From Methyloprofundus sp. (GTDB taxonomy: Bacteria > Pseudomonadota > Gammaproteobacteria > Methylococcales > Methylomonadaceae), in contig AP023240.1 in assembly GCA_016592635.1 (NCBI GenBank), forward strand, positions 3,637,630 to 3,701,629: a DNA stretch of 64,000 nucleotides, written 5' to 3'. Under the pieces are notes generated by a model. The model was not told the origin of the DNA, made no database searches, and saw only the letters and a list, made by a program, of their open reading frames with translations. Both the position numbers and the translations under genes were made by a program. The first letter of the stretch is position 1. The number at the start of each line of letters is the position of its first letter. This document shows, piece after piece, positions 31,053 through 39,598 of the stretch.

Positions 31053-31080
31053 ATATTGGGACAAAGATTGTATTTTCAAG
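31053..31080 (-). promoter_or_regulatory. Predicted sigma-32 heat-shock promoter of htpG
   Basis: On the minus strand CTTGAAA (31080-31074), a 13-base spacer and CCCAATAT (31060-31053) match the sigma-32 consensus CTTGAAA / CCCCATNT with one mismatch. The distance to the htpG start is about 40 bases. Confidence 0.8.
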
Positions 31081-31162
31081 GAAAAAAAATAGTATACAAT
31101 TAATATTAATTAAAGAATCAAGTATGCCTCCCCTTGGATTTGCTGCTACCTACTTCTATGTC

Positions 31163-32797
31163 ATGCTAGACTTAAAATCAAAAAATATTTTACTGATCGA
31201 AGACTATCCTGCCATGCGCAAAGCCATCAGAGATATGCTTTACTCACTTGAAGTTGAATCATTAGTTGAAGCTGAAAATGGTCAAAAAGCCATCGCCGCC
31301 ATGCAAACCCATAAATTCGATATAGTACTATGCGACTATAACTTAGGGGCTGGGAAAAATGGCTTACAAGTCCTAGAAGAAGCACGATTTCGTAAGCTGC
31401 TTCCTAGTTATGCCGCCTTTATTATGGTGACTGCTGAACAAGTGCAAAGCATGGTACTCAGTGCCATGGAAAATAAACCAGATGAATACTTAACCAAGCC
31501 GTTTACCGCACAGCTACTCCTAACTCGCTTAGAGCGCACCTTTGAGCGCAAAAATTTTTTTAAAAAAGTCGATGCCGCTATTGATAGCGAAAATTATGTG
31601 CTAGCCATTAAGTTCTGCGATAAATTACTAGCTGAAAGCCCAAAAAAACTACATACCGCAACGTTAAAAAAACGTGCAGAACTTGCCATTTATGCACATG
31701 ATTACCCGACTGCACAACATATTTACCAAGATATTTTAGATCAAAGAGAGCTTAATTGGGCCATGCTGGGGCTTGCTCAAATTCAATATTTACAAGGTAA
31801 TAGTGCAGAGGCTATCAGTATTTTTCAGGAAATCATCAGCAAATACCCAATGACCATGGAAGCATATGATTTGCTTGCACAATCTTACGAATTGGCTGAT
31901 CAAAATGTTGAGGCGCAGGAAACCCTAAATCAAGCTGTTGCCCTTTCGCCACAAACTATTTTAAGGCAACGCAAGTTAGCCACTATTGCCAATAAAACTG
32001 GCAACCTGGAAATTGCCGAGTCAGCCTGCAAATCAGCAGTCGAGCTAGGTAAATACTCAGTACATAAACACTCCAGTGATTTTTCTAATTTAGCTCAAGT
32101 TTTTAACAAGTCGGAAAAGCCTGATGATGCTTTGGCAATATTGCAAAGTATGCGTACCGAGTTCCCCAATGACCCGAGCACTGCATTACGAGCCGTGATT
32201 CATGAGACTGAAATATTTAAAAGTACAGGGGATAACGAAAAAGCAGAAGAAACTTTTGTGGAAGCCTTGGAACTGACAGAACATCACAAACAAAATTTAG
32301 ATAAAGAAATTCTCTTAGATATGACTAAAGCTTGCTACCTCAATGAGCATGATCATGTAGCAGATGCCCTATTAGAGCAATTAGTAAAAAGTCATGTCGA
32401 TGATGATGAATTTATAGATAATATCAATGCAATGCATAGTGCTATTGGACGAGAAAGTCATGCAGAAGCACTGATTAACACCGCCAAGAAACAGCTCATT
32501 CATATTAATAACGAAGGTGTAAAGCTTTATAAACAAGGCAAGTTTACTGAGGCGGTAGCACTATTTGCGACTGCGTTTAAATCTATGCCCAATAATAAAA
32601 CCATTATTCTTAACATGACAAAAATCATGTTACATGGCATCCAAGCTTCAGGCTGTACAAAAGAGAATATGGCTGAAGTTAAATATTATATTAATAAGGC
32701 CAAAAAATTGGGCGTTGCTCCCTACAAACTCAATACAATTCAAATGGAATATGCCAAATTGGCACTTAATTTTAAAAACAGCTTAAAAAAAGGTTAA
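31163..32797 (+). CDS. Response regulator with C-terminal TPR domain
   Basis: This is a 544-residue protein from the ATG at 31163, which gives the usual receiver start (LDLKSKNILLIEDYPAMRKA); an ATG at 31124 would add 13 residues. The receiver domain has the acidic pair, the phosphoacceptor Asp in VLCDYNLG and the Lys of YLTKPF. The rest is helical with TPR repeats (AMLGLAQIQYLQGNSAEAIS, AYDLLAQSYELADQNVEA). There is no DNA-binding domain, so output is probably by protein contact. A histidine-kinase gene follows five bases later. Confidence 0.88.
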   Translation: MLDLKSKNILLIEDYPAMRKAIRDMLYSLEVESLVEAENGQKAIAAMQTHKFDIVLCDYNLGAGKNGLQVLEEARFRKLLPSYAAFIMVTAEQVQSMVLSAMENKPDEYLTKPFTAQLLLTRLERTFERKNFFKKVDAAIDSENYVLAIKFCDKLLAESPKKLHTATLKKRAELAIYAHDYPTAQHIYQDILDQRELNWAMLGLAQIQYLQGNSAEAISIFQEIISKYPMTMEAYDLLAQSYELADQNVEAQETLNQAVALSPQTILRQRKLATIANKTGNLEIAESACKSAVELGKYSVHKHSSDFSNLAQVFNKSEKPDDALAILQSMRTEFPNDPSTALRAVIHETEIFKSTGDNEKAEETFVEALELTEHHKQNLDKEILLDMTKACYLNEHDHVADALLEQLVKSHVDDDEFIDNINAMHSAIGRESHAEALINTAKKQLIHINNEGVKLYKQGKFTEAVALFATAFKSMPNNKTIILNMTKIMLHGIQASGCTKENMAEVKYYINKAKKLGVAPYKLNTIQMEYAKLALNFKNSLKKG

Positions 32798-32802
32798 CCG
32801 CT

Positions 32803-33471
32803 ATGTCCAGCTCATCTATAGCACCCACTGATTTCGCCTCAATATTAGCTGCATCTGTTCATGATATGAAAAATTCATTGGGCACAATACGTGACCTTAT
32901 TAAGCAACTCAAGCAAAGCAATACGCCTGATAACAATCTCATGCAATTAGAGTTTGAAGCCAGCCGTATGAATAATAGCCTGATGCATCTGCTCGCCTTA
33001 TATAAAATTGAGCTGGAAAAATTCAATCTGAATATTGACGAATATAGTTTGAATGAAATATTGAATGATATTCAAGCACAGCAATCTGCACTGTTAGATT
33101 TGAACTCTATCAACCTAGAACTTGAATATGATGCTGAAGAGCAACTCTGTTATTGTGATTTTGATTTAGTGAGTAATGCCATAGGTTCGATACTTAATAA
33201 TGCTCAACGTTATAGTGAAACGCAGGTGATCCTCTCAGCAGGTAAACAGAATGGCTATCGTTATTTTAGTATTGAAGATGATGGTGCAGGTTACCCTGAA
33301 AAACTAATGACTAACAAAGAGATTGACTTTCATGAGGGCAATACTGGCTTGGGTCTTTACTTTGTTTCTATTATTGCTAAGTTACATAGCACCGCTAATA
33401 AACAAGGCTATATAGAAACATCAAATACCAGTCGTTTAGGGGGAGCTAAATTTACATTGTTTTTGCCTTAA
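32803..33471 (+). CDS. Small histidine kinase without sensor domain
   Basis: This is a 222-residue protein. The phosphoacceptor helix contains SVHDMKNSLGTIRDLI (H box, near residue 20), followed by an HATPase domain with the N box (AIGSILNNAQRYSE), the G1 box (EDDGAGYP) and the G2 box (GNTGLGLYFVSIIAKLH). No membrane segment or input domain is present, so the kinase must be cytoplasmic and controlled by a partner. It is five bases downstream of the receiver-TPR gene, its presumed target. Confidence 0.85.
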   Translation: MSSSSIAPTDFASILAASVHDMKNSLGTIRDLIKQLKQSNTPDNNLMQLEFEASRMNNSLMHLLALYKIELEKFNLNIDEYSLNEILNDIQAQQSALLDLNSINLELEYDAEEQLCYCDFDLVSNAIGSILNNAQRYSETQVILSAGKQNGYRYFSIEDDGAGYPEKLMTNKEIDFHEGNTGLGLYFVSIIAKLHSTANKQGYIETSNTSRLGGAKFTLFLP

Positions 33472-33647
33472 TCTATGCAGAACAACACACCAATTATTAG
33501 TCCTCTCAACCTAAAGGCTCGAACGAGTACCAGCCATTACAAGCAATCAAATAGTTGATCTCCAAATTAACTTTAGACAACTTAGGAACCTGCATAGAAT
33601 AACACCCCGAAGTTATAAAGTAGGATTTTCACACATCACGCTATTTT

Positions 33648-34718
33648 CTATGAATTAGTAGGGATGGTGTTGCATAATTTATCTAAAGGGAGCCGTAAAG
33701 AACGTTTTGTATTGTTTTTGGTAGGATAACCAACACGAAATAACATATGAAATACTTCATTTTCCTGTAAATCCAACAAATTTCTGGTTTGTTTACTTAC
33801 CTGCTCAGCTTGCTGCTGCAAATCTTTGGGCACCACACCATCTTTTAACCTATTCATTTGGTCAGGCACTACGTAATAAGGGTGCACAGCAATTCCTTGC
33901 TCATTTAAATCTATCCAAATACTCTGCATTAATTGTCCCGCAGATAGCGTTTCCCGAAAGCCCGCTTGGCCAATAATGGCAATTATAGCTGGTGCTGACT
34001 TAACTGGCATACTGTCAACCCAAGACATGAATTTATGAGTACCTAAAAAATTCATGGCTTTCATTCTACGCCAATCACTAATAAAACGCATAAACAAAGA
34101 ACCTCCAGGAGGTAAATCCAATGTTGCAACATCTAAACCATCACGCGTCTGCATTGCTTGCTTACCAAAGCGCAAACTCCTTCCAAGCCATTCGTGAATC
34201 TCTTGGGTTTGAAACCGTATTTGTGAAGCATCCTTCACAAGACTGGCCATATCCCTGATTTTATTATTATCTGTTATCACAACAGCTTTAGCATACTCAG
34301 TTTTTTTTGCTACTACTGCATCAATTATCTGAGATGGAATTTGTTTTTTTTGAAAAGGAAACCGATATGTATGTCTGCTAAATAGCGGATGATTTGCAAA
34401 CTCTGCTTCATTTATATTTAAATTACCCTCTTTTAACTGGGCTTCAAAGTATACGGGATTGTCAGGGTTAAACGTTTCAGGGAAATTCCACTGAAGAGTA
34501 ACCTTTACTTCACGACACATTTGATTAAGGTTTTCTAATAATGCCCCTATAGATAAATAAGTAGCATGTGCATCAGGCTTAAATGTTTTGTTTAAAACAC
34601 GTTTAGAATCGTACATAACTGAGAAGGTTGATGCCTTTGTAACAAACAACCAAGGTTGAGAGTTATCTGCTGAAGGCGTTGCTTGGCCTGCCTTTATAAG
34701 TATATCTGAAAGTGTCAT
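33648..34718 (-). CDS. Nitroreductase-family flavoprotein
   Basis: This is a 356-residue protein, longer than classic nitroreductases of about 220. The N-terminus has the FMN-binding pattern ILIKAGQATPSADNSQPWLF. The C-terminal half has AIIGQAGFRETLSAGQLMQS and a second family segment near VFHMLFRVGYPTKN. Long members of this family (Acg-like and Rv1355c-like) often sit with, or are fused to, ThiF-type E1 domains; one lies 3 kb away here. It is divergent from the methyltransferase gene. The substrate is unknown. Confidence 0.78.
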   Translation of the reverse strand: MTLSDILIKAGQATPSADNSQPWLFVTKASTFSVMYDSKRVLNKTFKPDAHATYLSIGALLENLNQMCREVKVTLQWNFPETFNPDNPVYFEAQLKEGNLNINEAEFANHPLFSRHTYRFPFQKKQIPSQIIDAVVAKKTEYAKAVVITDNNKIRDMASLVKDASQIRFQTQEIHEWLGRSLRFGKQAMQTRDGLDVATLDLPPGGSLFMRFISDWRRMKAMNFLGTHKFMSWVDSMPVKSAPAIIAIIGQAGFRETLSAGQLMQSIWIDLNEQGIAVHPYYVVPDQMNRLKDGVVPKDLQQQAEQVSKQTRNLLDLQENEVFHMLFRVGYPTKNNTKRSLRLPLDKLCNTIPTNS

Positions 34719-34844
34719 ATGGATTAATATCTCGAATGAGTCAGGTTTCTAAATAATTAAGGTTGATTTTTACTTAAAATAACCTATAGTCGAATTATAG
34801 TATAGTTAAAAATTTCTTGAACTCAAAATAATAGGTTCCTCTCT

Positions 34845-35888
34845 ATGATAGAAAAAAGTAAACCATTGAAATTAGATTTAGAGACTTTGATTCTTATTGC
34901 TGGAGGCCATACTGCATTTCAACTTCTGTGGGCAGGAGTTGAATTAGAACTTTACGAGCATCTCTCAAAACAACCGCAAATAACACAAGAAGTAATTGCA
35001 AAAAAACTAAACTTAGAATTACAACCCACTCGAATTTTATTAACAGGTTTAACATCGTTAGGCATCATAATTAAAGAAAACGACCTATATTCAAATGCTC
35101 CCTTAACTGAAGAAATATTGGTTGCCAGCAAACCAGGATCTGTAGCAAAAATTTTAGGATGGCAACGTTATATTGTCTATGAAGGCTTAACTGATTTTGT
35201 TAAATCTCTTAAAGAAAACACCAACACGGGCCTAGCTCAATTCCCTGGATCTGGAAATACACTTTATCAACGCCTAGAAAATGACCCATTTAAAGAGCAC
35301 GTTTTTCAAGAGGCAATGGAGGCATTATCTAAGCAAGCCAACTTTTATCTACTCAACTTCCCTGAACTTGAAAAAATCAATCATTTAGTGGATGCAGGTG
35401 GAGGTAATGGCACTAACGGAATTATGCTATGCCAGAAATATGCAAACATGACTGTCAGTATTTTTGACTCTGAATCTGTTTGTAACTTGGCGACAAAGAA
35501 TATTGCAAATCAAGGAATGTCTGACCGCGTAAAAACATGGCCTGGAAATTTTCTAAATGACCCATTCCCTAAAAATATTGATGCGGTTCTTTATTCACAT
35601 ATCATGACCATTTGGTCTCCACAAATGAATATCGCCCTGCTAAAACGCACATATGACGCACTAGCCGACGGAGGAAAAGTTATTATCTTTAATATGATGG
35701 GGAATGATGATGATACTGGCCCTCTAAGCACTGCACTTGGCTCACCTTATTTCCAAGCAATTGCCTCAGGTGATGGCATGCTATATTCATGGTCTGATTA
35801 TGAAAACTGGATGATTGCCGCAAACTTTAAAGTTGAACGTTACGATAATATGCCACTTAGTCATGGCATATTAATCGGCACTAAGTAA
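34845..35888 (+). CDS. SAM-dependent O-methyltransferase with winged-helix dimerisation domain
   Basis: This is a 347-residue protein of the class that includes hydroxyneurosporene and plant O-methyltransferases. The N-terminal dimerisation domain (ELYEHLSKQPQITQEVIAKK) is followed by a Rossmann domain. Its SAM motif is LVDAGGGNGTNGIML, the second acidic residue is in SIFDSE, and the catalytic-region His appears in LYSHIMTIWS. Small-molecule hydroxyl methylation is the expected reaction, with no substrate visible. It has a divergent neighbour (nitroreductase) with a 126-base shared spacer. Confidence 0.82.
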   Translation: MIEKSKPLKLDLETLILIAGGHTAFQLLWAGVELELYEHLSKQPQITQEVIAKKLNLELQPTRILLTGLTSLGIIIKENDLYSNAPLTEEILVASKPGSVAKILGWQRYIVYEGLTDFVKSLKENTNTGLAQFPGSGNTLYQRLENDPFKEHVFQEAMEALSKQANFYLLNFPELEKINHLVDAGGGNGTNGIMLCQKYANMTVSIFDSESVCNLATKNIANQGMSDRVKTWPGNFLNDPFPKNIDAVLYSHIMTIWSPQMNIALLKRTYDALADGGKVIIFNMMGNDDDTGPLSTALGSPYFQAIASGDGMLYSWSDYENWMIAANFKVERYDNMPLSHGILIGTK

Positions 35889-36618
35889 TCAGCTCAAGTA
35901 AACTGCAAAATTAGATTTAAATTGTAAAATTGAATATAAACCCTATCCCGCCAGAAGTTCGTAATTATAGTGCCTCCAAAACCCACAGCTGTCAGACAGG
36001 CTAAAATGCTACATGCAAGCTACCAAAAATGGAAACAATCCTCCAGCATCAGGGCGACATCATCAATCCTTTATGGTAGCGAGAATTTATTTTATCAACG
36101 GAGTAACGGGCACCTCTTCAAAAACATAAAACAGCTTACCAACCTCACTGGACTTTAAAGAAAAATTTACGCTTTTTGGAGAAATCCACTATACCTCCGA
36201 GTAAACATTATTTGGGAAGTAACCGAAAAAACTAAACATAGCACTTGAACTCTTACTTACGACTCTGACTCTATGCCTGTTGAATTTTTAGGCTACCAAC
36301 TTAAGATGGGACAAGTATTAAATCTCAAAAGCAGGCTAAAGGCCTGCTGGTAGTTAAATTGTCCCGTCTTAAGTTGGCAGCCAATATTTATGGCAATAGT
36401 TATGAGAAGGCATAACGTACCACACCTGTTATAGTGATGAATGTAAATTAATCCCTATAACAGTTTGAAAAAATTCAGCAATAAATCAACTTAATAGCTC
36501 CACCCCATCACCTCACACTTGACAATTTATTTTCAATAATTGAGGGCGTTTGATTTGTCAAAACCACTCACCTAACACTTTGCTATACTGCATTCATATA
36601 AAATAAAATGAGGACAAT
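35889..36618. other. Gene-poor spacer between O-methyltransferase and ThiF-like gene
   Basis: This is 730 bases with no convincing gene. A 62-codon open frame at 35970-36158 lacks a ribosome binding site and family resemblance. The second half holds the imperfect inverted repeat at 36291-36382. Upstream of the ThiF gene an AT-rich stretch and a GAGG ribosome binding site (36609-36612) are visible. Confidence 0.5.
36291..36382. repeat. 92-bp inverted-repeat element with nested REP-like core
   Basis: GGCTACCAACTTAAGATGGG plus ACAA (36291-36314) is inverted at 36359-36382 with two mismatches in 24. Between them lies a GCAGGCTAAAGGCCTGC hairpin (36331-36347) related to the 23.4-kb repeat. It has the form of a small mobile palindromic element. 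Confidence 0.6.
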
Positions 36619-37479
36619 ATGGAAGATTATAATTATGATGTAGCCTTTTCTAGAAATAAAGGCTTTATTAGTACTGATGAACAAACTAAATTAAGAAACA
36701 CACGAGTTGCAATCGCTGGCCTCGGGGGAACGGGAGGGGCTCAAGTTGCCGCATTAAGTCGCTTAGGAATTGGCCACTTTCACTTAGCCGATTTTGATGA
36801 ATATGAAGTAAAAAATTTCAATCGTCAGTATGGTGCAACTATGTCGACAGTAGGCAAAAAGAAAGCTGATGTTGCCAAGAATATTGTTCTAGACATCAAT
36901 CCAGAAGCAGAAACCCACCTATTTGAATCAGGTATTAATGAACACAATATTAATGATTTTCTTTCAGATGTAGATATTGTCATAGATTCACTTGACTTTT
37001 ACTGCTTTAAAGAACGTTTTTTATTGTACGCTGCAGCCAGAGAGAGAAACCTCTGGGTATTAACCGCTCCTCCCATAGGGTTTGGATTTACCTTGTTATG
37101 CTTTAACCCAGAAGGCATGACTTTTGAAGAGTATTTTAACTTTAACCTTGATGATGATGAATTTGAACTATCTGTATCTCTCATTGCTGGTATTACCCCA
37201 AAGCCCTACATGCTGAAATATTTAAACCAAAATGATATTGACATAAAGGAACATCAATTACCTTCAGTATCACCTGCCCCTTTTATTATAGCGGGCGTTA
37301 TTACAACTCATATATGCAACATCCTCCTAAGTAAAGCCCCTCCTCTTGCTGTGCCTACTGTCATTCAATACGATGCACTCATAAACAAATACAGAAAACA
37401 CCGCTTTATATGGGGAATGAAAAGTCCGCTACAAAAACTAAAAAAAATAATTTTACGTAAGAAAATGGCAAAAAAATAA
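36619..37479 (+). CDS. ThiF-family E1-like adenylyltransferase
   Basis: This is a 286-residue protein. The Rossmann ATP-binding site is RVAIAGLGGTGGAQVAALS, followed by the HLADFDEYEVKNFNRQY segment with the conserved Asp and the Asn-x-x-Arg pattern of E1 enzymes. The CxxC zinc pairs found in MoeB at 3.2 kb are absent, so it is a different branch. The basic C-terminus (LKKIILRKKMAKK) is unusual. Related proteins occur fused to nitroreductase domains (Rv1355c type), which fits the nitroreductase gene nearby. The carrier protein or substrate is unknown. A GAGG ribosome binding site supports the ATG. Confidence 0.82.
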   Translation: MEDYNYDVAFSRNKGFISTDEQTKLRNTRVAIAGLGGTGGAQVAALSRLGIGHFHLADFDEYEVKNFNRQYGATMSTVGKKKADVAKNIVLDINPEAETHLFESGINEHNINDFLSDVDIVIDSLDFYCFKERFLLYAAARERNLWVLTAPPIGFGFTLLCFNPEGMTFEEYFNFNLDDDEFELSVSLIAGITPKPYMLKYLNQNDIDIKEHQLPSVSPAPFIIAGVITTHICNILLSKAPPLAVPTVIQYDALINKYRKHRFIWGMKSPLQKLKKIILRKKMAKK

Positions 37480-37678
37480 TAAGCACTAGAACTTCTATAC
37501 ATAAATGAAGCCCATAAAATAGGGAGAATCACCATCTCGCTTTTCAGGCTCCTCATTAGCACCATGCAACGAGACAAAAATTTACTTACGCACACCTTGA
37601 CAAGCCACAAAAAGACAAGTGACTATATTTTATATGTAAATGGTATAATTTAGTAAGGAAGGCCAAATAATTTCAACA

Positions 37679-37720
37679 AAAAAAGCCTTAACCTCTATTA
37701 GCAAAGGTTAAGGCTTTTTT
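37679..37720. terminator. Strong bidirectional intrinsic terminator
   Basis: AAAAAAGCCTTAACCT (37679-37694) is perfectly inverted at 37705-37720 around a 10-base loop, with a T-run on each outgoing strand. It separates the convergent ThiF-like and PEP-CTERM genes. Confidence 0.85.
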
Positions 37721-37760
37721 AATTAGACATCACGATATCTAATTAACCTAAAAGTAAACA

Positions 37761-37793
37761 GGATAAGTCTCCTTATATAGGCAAGGAGACTTA
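37761..37793 (-). terminator. Second hairpin after the PEP-CTERM gene
   Basis: ATAAGTCTCCTT (37761-37772) pairs with AAGGAGACTTAT (37782-37793). It is 33 bases past the PEP-CTERM stop on the minus strand. The T-run is poor, so it may protect the 3' end of the message. Confidence 0.55.
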
Positions 37794-37825
37794 TTCTATT
37801 TCAATAATTACTAATATCTAGCAAC

Positions 37826-38683
37826 TTATACTTTGATTTTTTTGCGTGAAGCAACAACACCCAATAACCCCAAGCCCATCAAAGCGATAGATGTTGGTTC
37901 TGGAACGTTAACTTGAAAATCAAAATCACTTCGTGCAATATAAGGCCCTGCTAAGCCAGCACCACCCAAAATATCACCTGAACCAACAATATCAGTAAAA
38001 TTATCACCGCCTGGAACAACAAACCCAGAAAGTGGGCTAAACTGCTCCTCAAGGATATACCCTGTATCGTTATCAAGAATTGATAAGGCATAATTTGCAA
38101 CACCTAGCTTTGTTACAGCGGGCAGAGCAGCAATTGCAGTAATATCAGCAGTCAAGCCCCCAGGGAATGCAGGACCAGCAACCCAAAAATCATCAGCATC
38201 ACCGAAGCCAGCTACCATCCAACTATCGCCATTAGTTGCATCTGCTTCACATGCAGCTTGTGTAGCACAGCCCATATCAAGATCAGGAGTACTATCTGCA
38301 AACATCGCAACCATTGCCCCTAGTCCATAAGTAGCCTCAAAACTGGCACTAGGTTTGAATACGAAATCGCCACCTGGACCTATCGCAGCTATCTCAATCT
38401 CAGAGATACCCGTCAATTCTGCAGTTTCAGTTAGACCTAAATTTTGAAACACAGAGTTATCTGGATTAGCAATTGCCTGAAAAGAAACGACAGCACGCAA
38501 CCGGTCGCCAACAACTAAAGCACCTGACGTTTTAACATTACCAGAAGCATCTAGAACTAACTCTTTATTATCATCCTCAATAATCGCTATACCATTAGGC
38601 AAGTTAACAACAAAGGCTGATGCCGGAGCAGATATAAAGGATGCAAGAACCGCAGCTCCTATTAAATTCTTTTTAATATTCAT
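37826..38683 (-). CDS. PEP-CTERM sorting-domain protein
   Basis: This is a 285-residue exported protein. A signal peptide (KKNLIGAAVLASFISAPASA) starts it, and a classic PEP-CTERM tail ends it: VPEPTSIALMGLGLLGVVAS then RKKIKV. Exosortase is expected to cut at this tail and release or anchor the protein at the surface. The mature part is acidic and rich in Gly and Ala, typical of matrix or surface proteins, with one Cys pair (MGCATQAACEAD). Three tandem sigma-54-type promoters lie upstream. No exosortase gene is in the window. Confidence 0.88.
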   Translation of the reverse strand: MNIKKNLIGAAVLASFISAPASAFVVNLPNGIAIIEDDNKELVLDASGNVKTSGALVVGDRLRAVVSFQAIANPDNSVFQNLGLTETAELTGISEIEIAAIGPGGDFVFKPSASFEATYGLGAMVAMFADSTPDLDMGCATQAACEADATNGDSWMVAGFGDADDFWVAGPAFPGGLTADITAIAALPAVTKLGVANYALSILDNDTGYILEEQFSPLSGFVVPGGDNFTDIVGSGDILGGAGLAGPYIARSDFDFQVNVPEPTSIALMGLGLLGVVASRKKIKV

Positions 38684-38749
38684 AGTTTTTCCTATTATTT
38701 TCTCAAAAATTGTAGATTAGGATAAATTTAATCTTACGTAAATAACAAA

Positions 38750-38766
38750 GCAGGTATCATGCCAAA
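38750..38766 (-). promoter_or_regulatory. Sigma-54 (-24/-12) promoter motif 1 of the PEP-CTERM gene
   Basis: On the minus strand TTTGGCATGATACCTGC has GG and GC exactly ten bases apart and TGGCA at the -24 position. A transcript from it would start about 55 bases before the ATG at 38683. Confidence 0.75.
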
Positions 38767-38804
38767 TTTGAACGTCATGAACTTATCTCTGTGTAAGTAA
38801 TACA

Positions 38805-38821
38805 GCAGGTATCATGCCAAA
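38805..38821 (-). promoter_or_regulatory. Sigma-54 (-24/-12) promoter motif 2 of the PEP-CTERM gene
   Basis: TTTGGCATGATACCTGC on the minus strand is an exact 17-base duplicate of motif 1, placed 55 bases further upstream. Confidence 0.7.
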
Positions 38822-38872
38822 AACAAATAACACCAGTTGACTCAACCTTACATACAAACAATGCAATTAGCA

Positions 38873-38889
38873 TACCAAAAACAAAATAA
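38873..38889 (-). promoter_or_regulatory. Sigma-54 (-24/-12) promoter motif 3 of the PEP-CTERM gene
   Basis: TTTGGTATGCTAATTGC on the minus strand is a diverged copy that keeps GG-N10-GC and has a better -12 (TTGCA) than the other two. Confidence 0.65.
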
Positions 38890-39533
38890 CCTTCAATCAA
38901 TTGATTTACATGAACTTTAATTTCATTTTATTCTACTCAAAAATAGGCATGTAAAAAAACCTGACAGTCATTAAGCCAATAAACCAAGGTGTGCTTAAAA
39001 GCGTGGAATATTCCATAAATCTATTTTTCAACCTAATAAAGTCAAATAGTTATACGTCAAAAGTAATGAATTCGTATTTTGTAAGCTATTGATTTTTTAT
39101 TCCCCACACAATTTCAACCACCCCACCACCCCGTACCTTCACTAGGCTTCTCCACACTTATTATAATACGAACCTTTCAAGACTTCACCACTTAATTTAA
39201 AGGGTTAAAGCTTAATACTCAGCCCTCCTCCCCCAAAAAATACCCTCCATCTTATTTACATACTTACTAAACTAAATCACACCTTACTGTAAAAATACTT
39301 GACACAACAATGCAACTCTGTATGCGCGCTAATTAACTCTGTAATTTTTTATTTTGAACTTCTCTTACTTTGCTCATCGATCCCTCACCCCTTAATAACT
39401 ACCGCACTACCTAAATTTTTAGTAAAAAAACTTCATATGCCAATTTACCTAATACCAGAAAAGGATATTTATTAGCGACGACTTTATAAACCTTTTAAAT
39501 AGAGGAGTCTTAGACTAGAATAGCACTAAAACC

Positions 39534-39594
39534 TGACACAATTGTCAGTCCCTCTGACAATACTGACATGTCACCACTGTCAGACAGTCTGACA
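39534..39594. promoter_or_regulatory. Array of seven TGACA/TGTCA half-sites
   Basis: TGACA or TGTCA pentamers start at 39534, 39543, 39555, 39564, 39569, 39578 and 39590, several exactly nine bases apart. They form inverted pairs such as TGACA-N4-TGTCA and the palindrome TGTCAGACAGTCTGACA. The array ends five bases before the sigma-54 activator gene and is a good candidate for its operator or enhancer site. Confidence 0.65.
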
Positions 39595-39598
39595 ATTA

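Larger units (their letters stand above)
37480..37825. other. Convergent spacer with two terminator hairpins
   Basis: This 346-base region lies between the ThiF-like gene and the first PEP-CTERM gene. The first 200 bases hold nothing I recognise; the remainder carries two hairpins described separately. Confidence 0.5.
38684..39598. other. Long regulatory spacer between PEP-CTERM gene and sigma-54 activator
   Basis: This is a 915-base AT-rich divergent spacer with no credible gene. The first 210 bases carry three sigma-54 promoter motifs directed at the PEP-CTERM gene; the last 65 bases carry a TGACA/TGTCA half-site array. The middle 600 bases show nothing I recognise. Confidence 0.6.

Noticed and set aside
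35970..36158. 62-codon open frame between the O-methyltransferase and ThiF-like genes
   Set aside because: No ribosome binding site, unusual composition, no recognisable homologue, and the surrounding region looks like decayed intergenic sequence.
36619..37479. Second moeB or thiF gene for cofactor synthesis
   Set aside because: The E1 core is present but the CxxC zinc pairs of MoeB/ThiF are missing and the neighbours are not thiamine or molybdopterin genes.
38750..38889. CRISPR-like array from three short repeats
   Set aside because: Only three 17-base repeats with unequal spacing (55 and 68 bases) and a diverged third copy; they fit sigma-54 promoters far better, and no cas gene is present.
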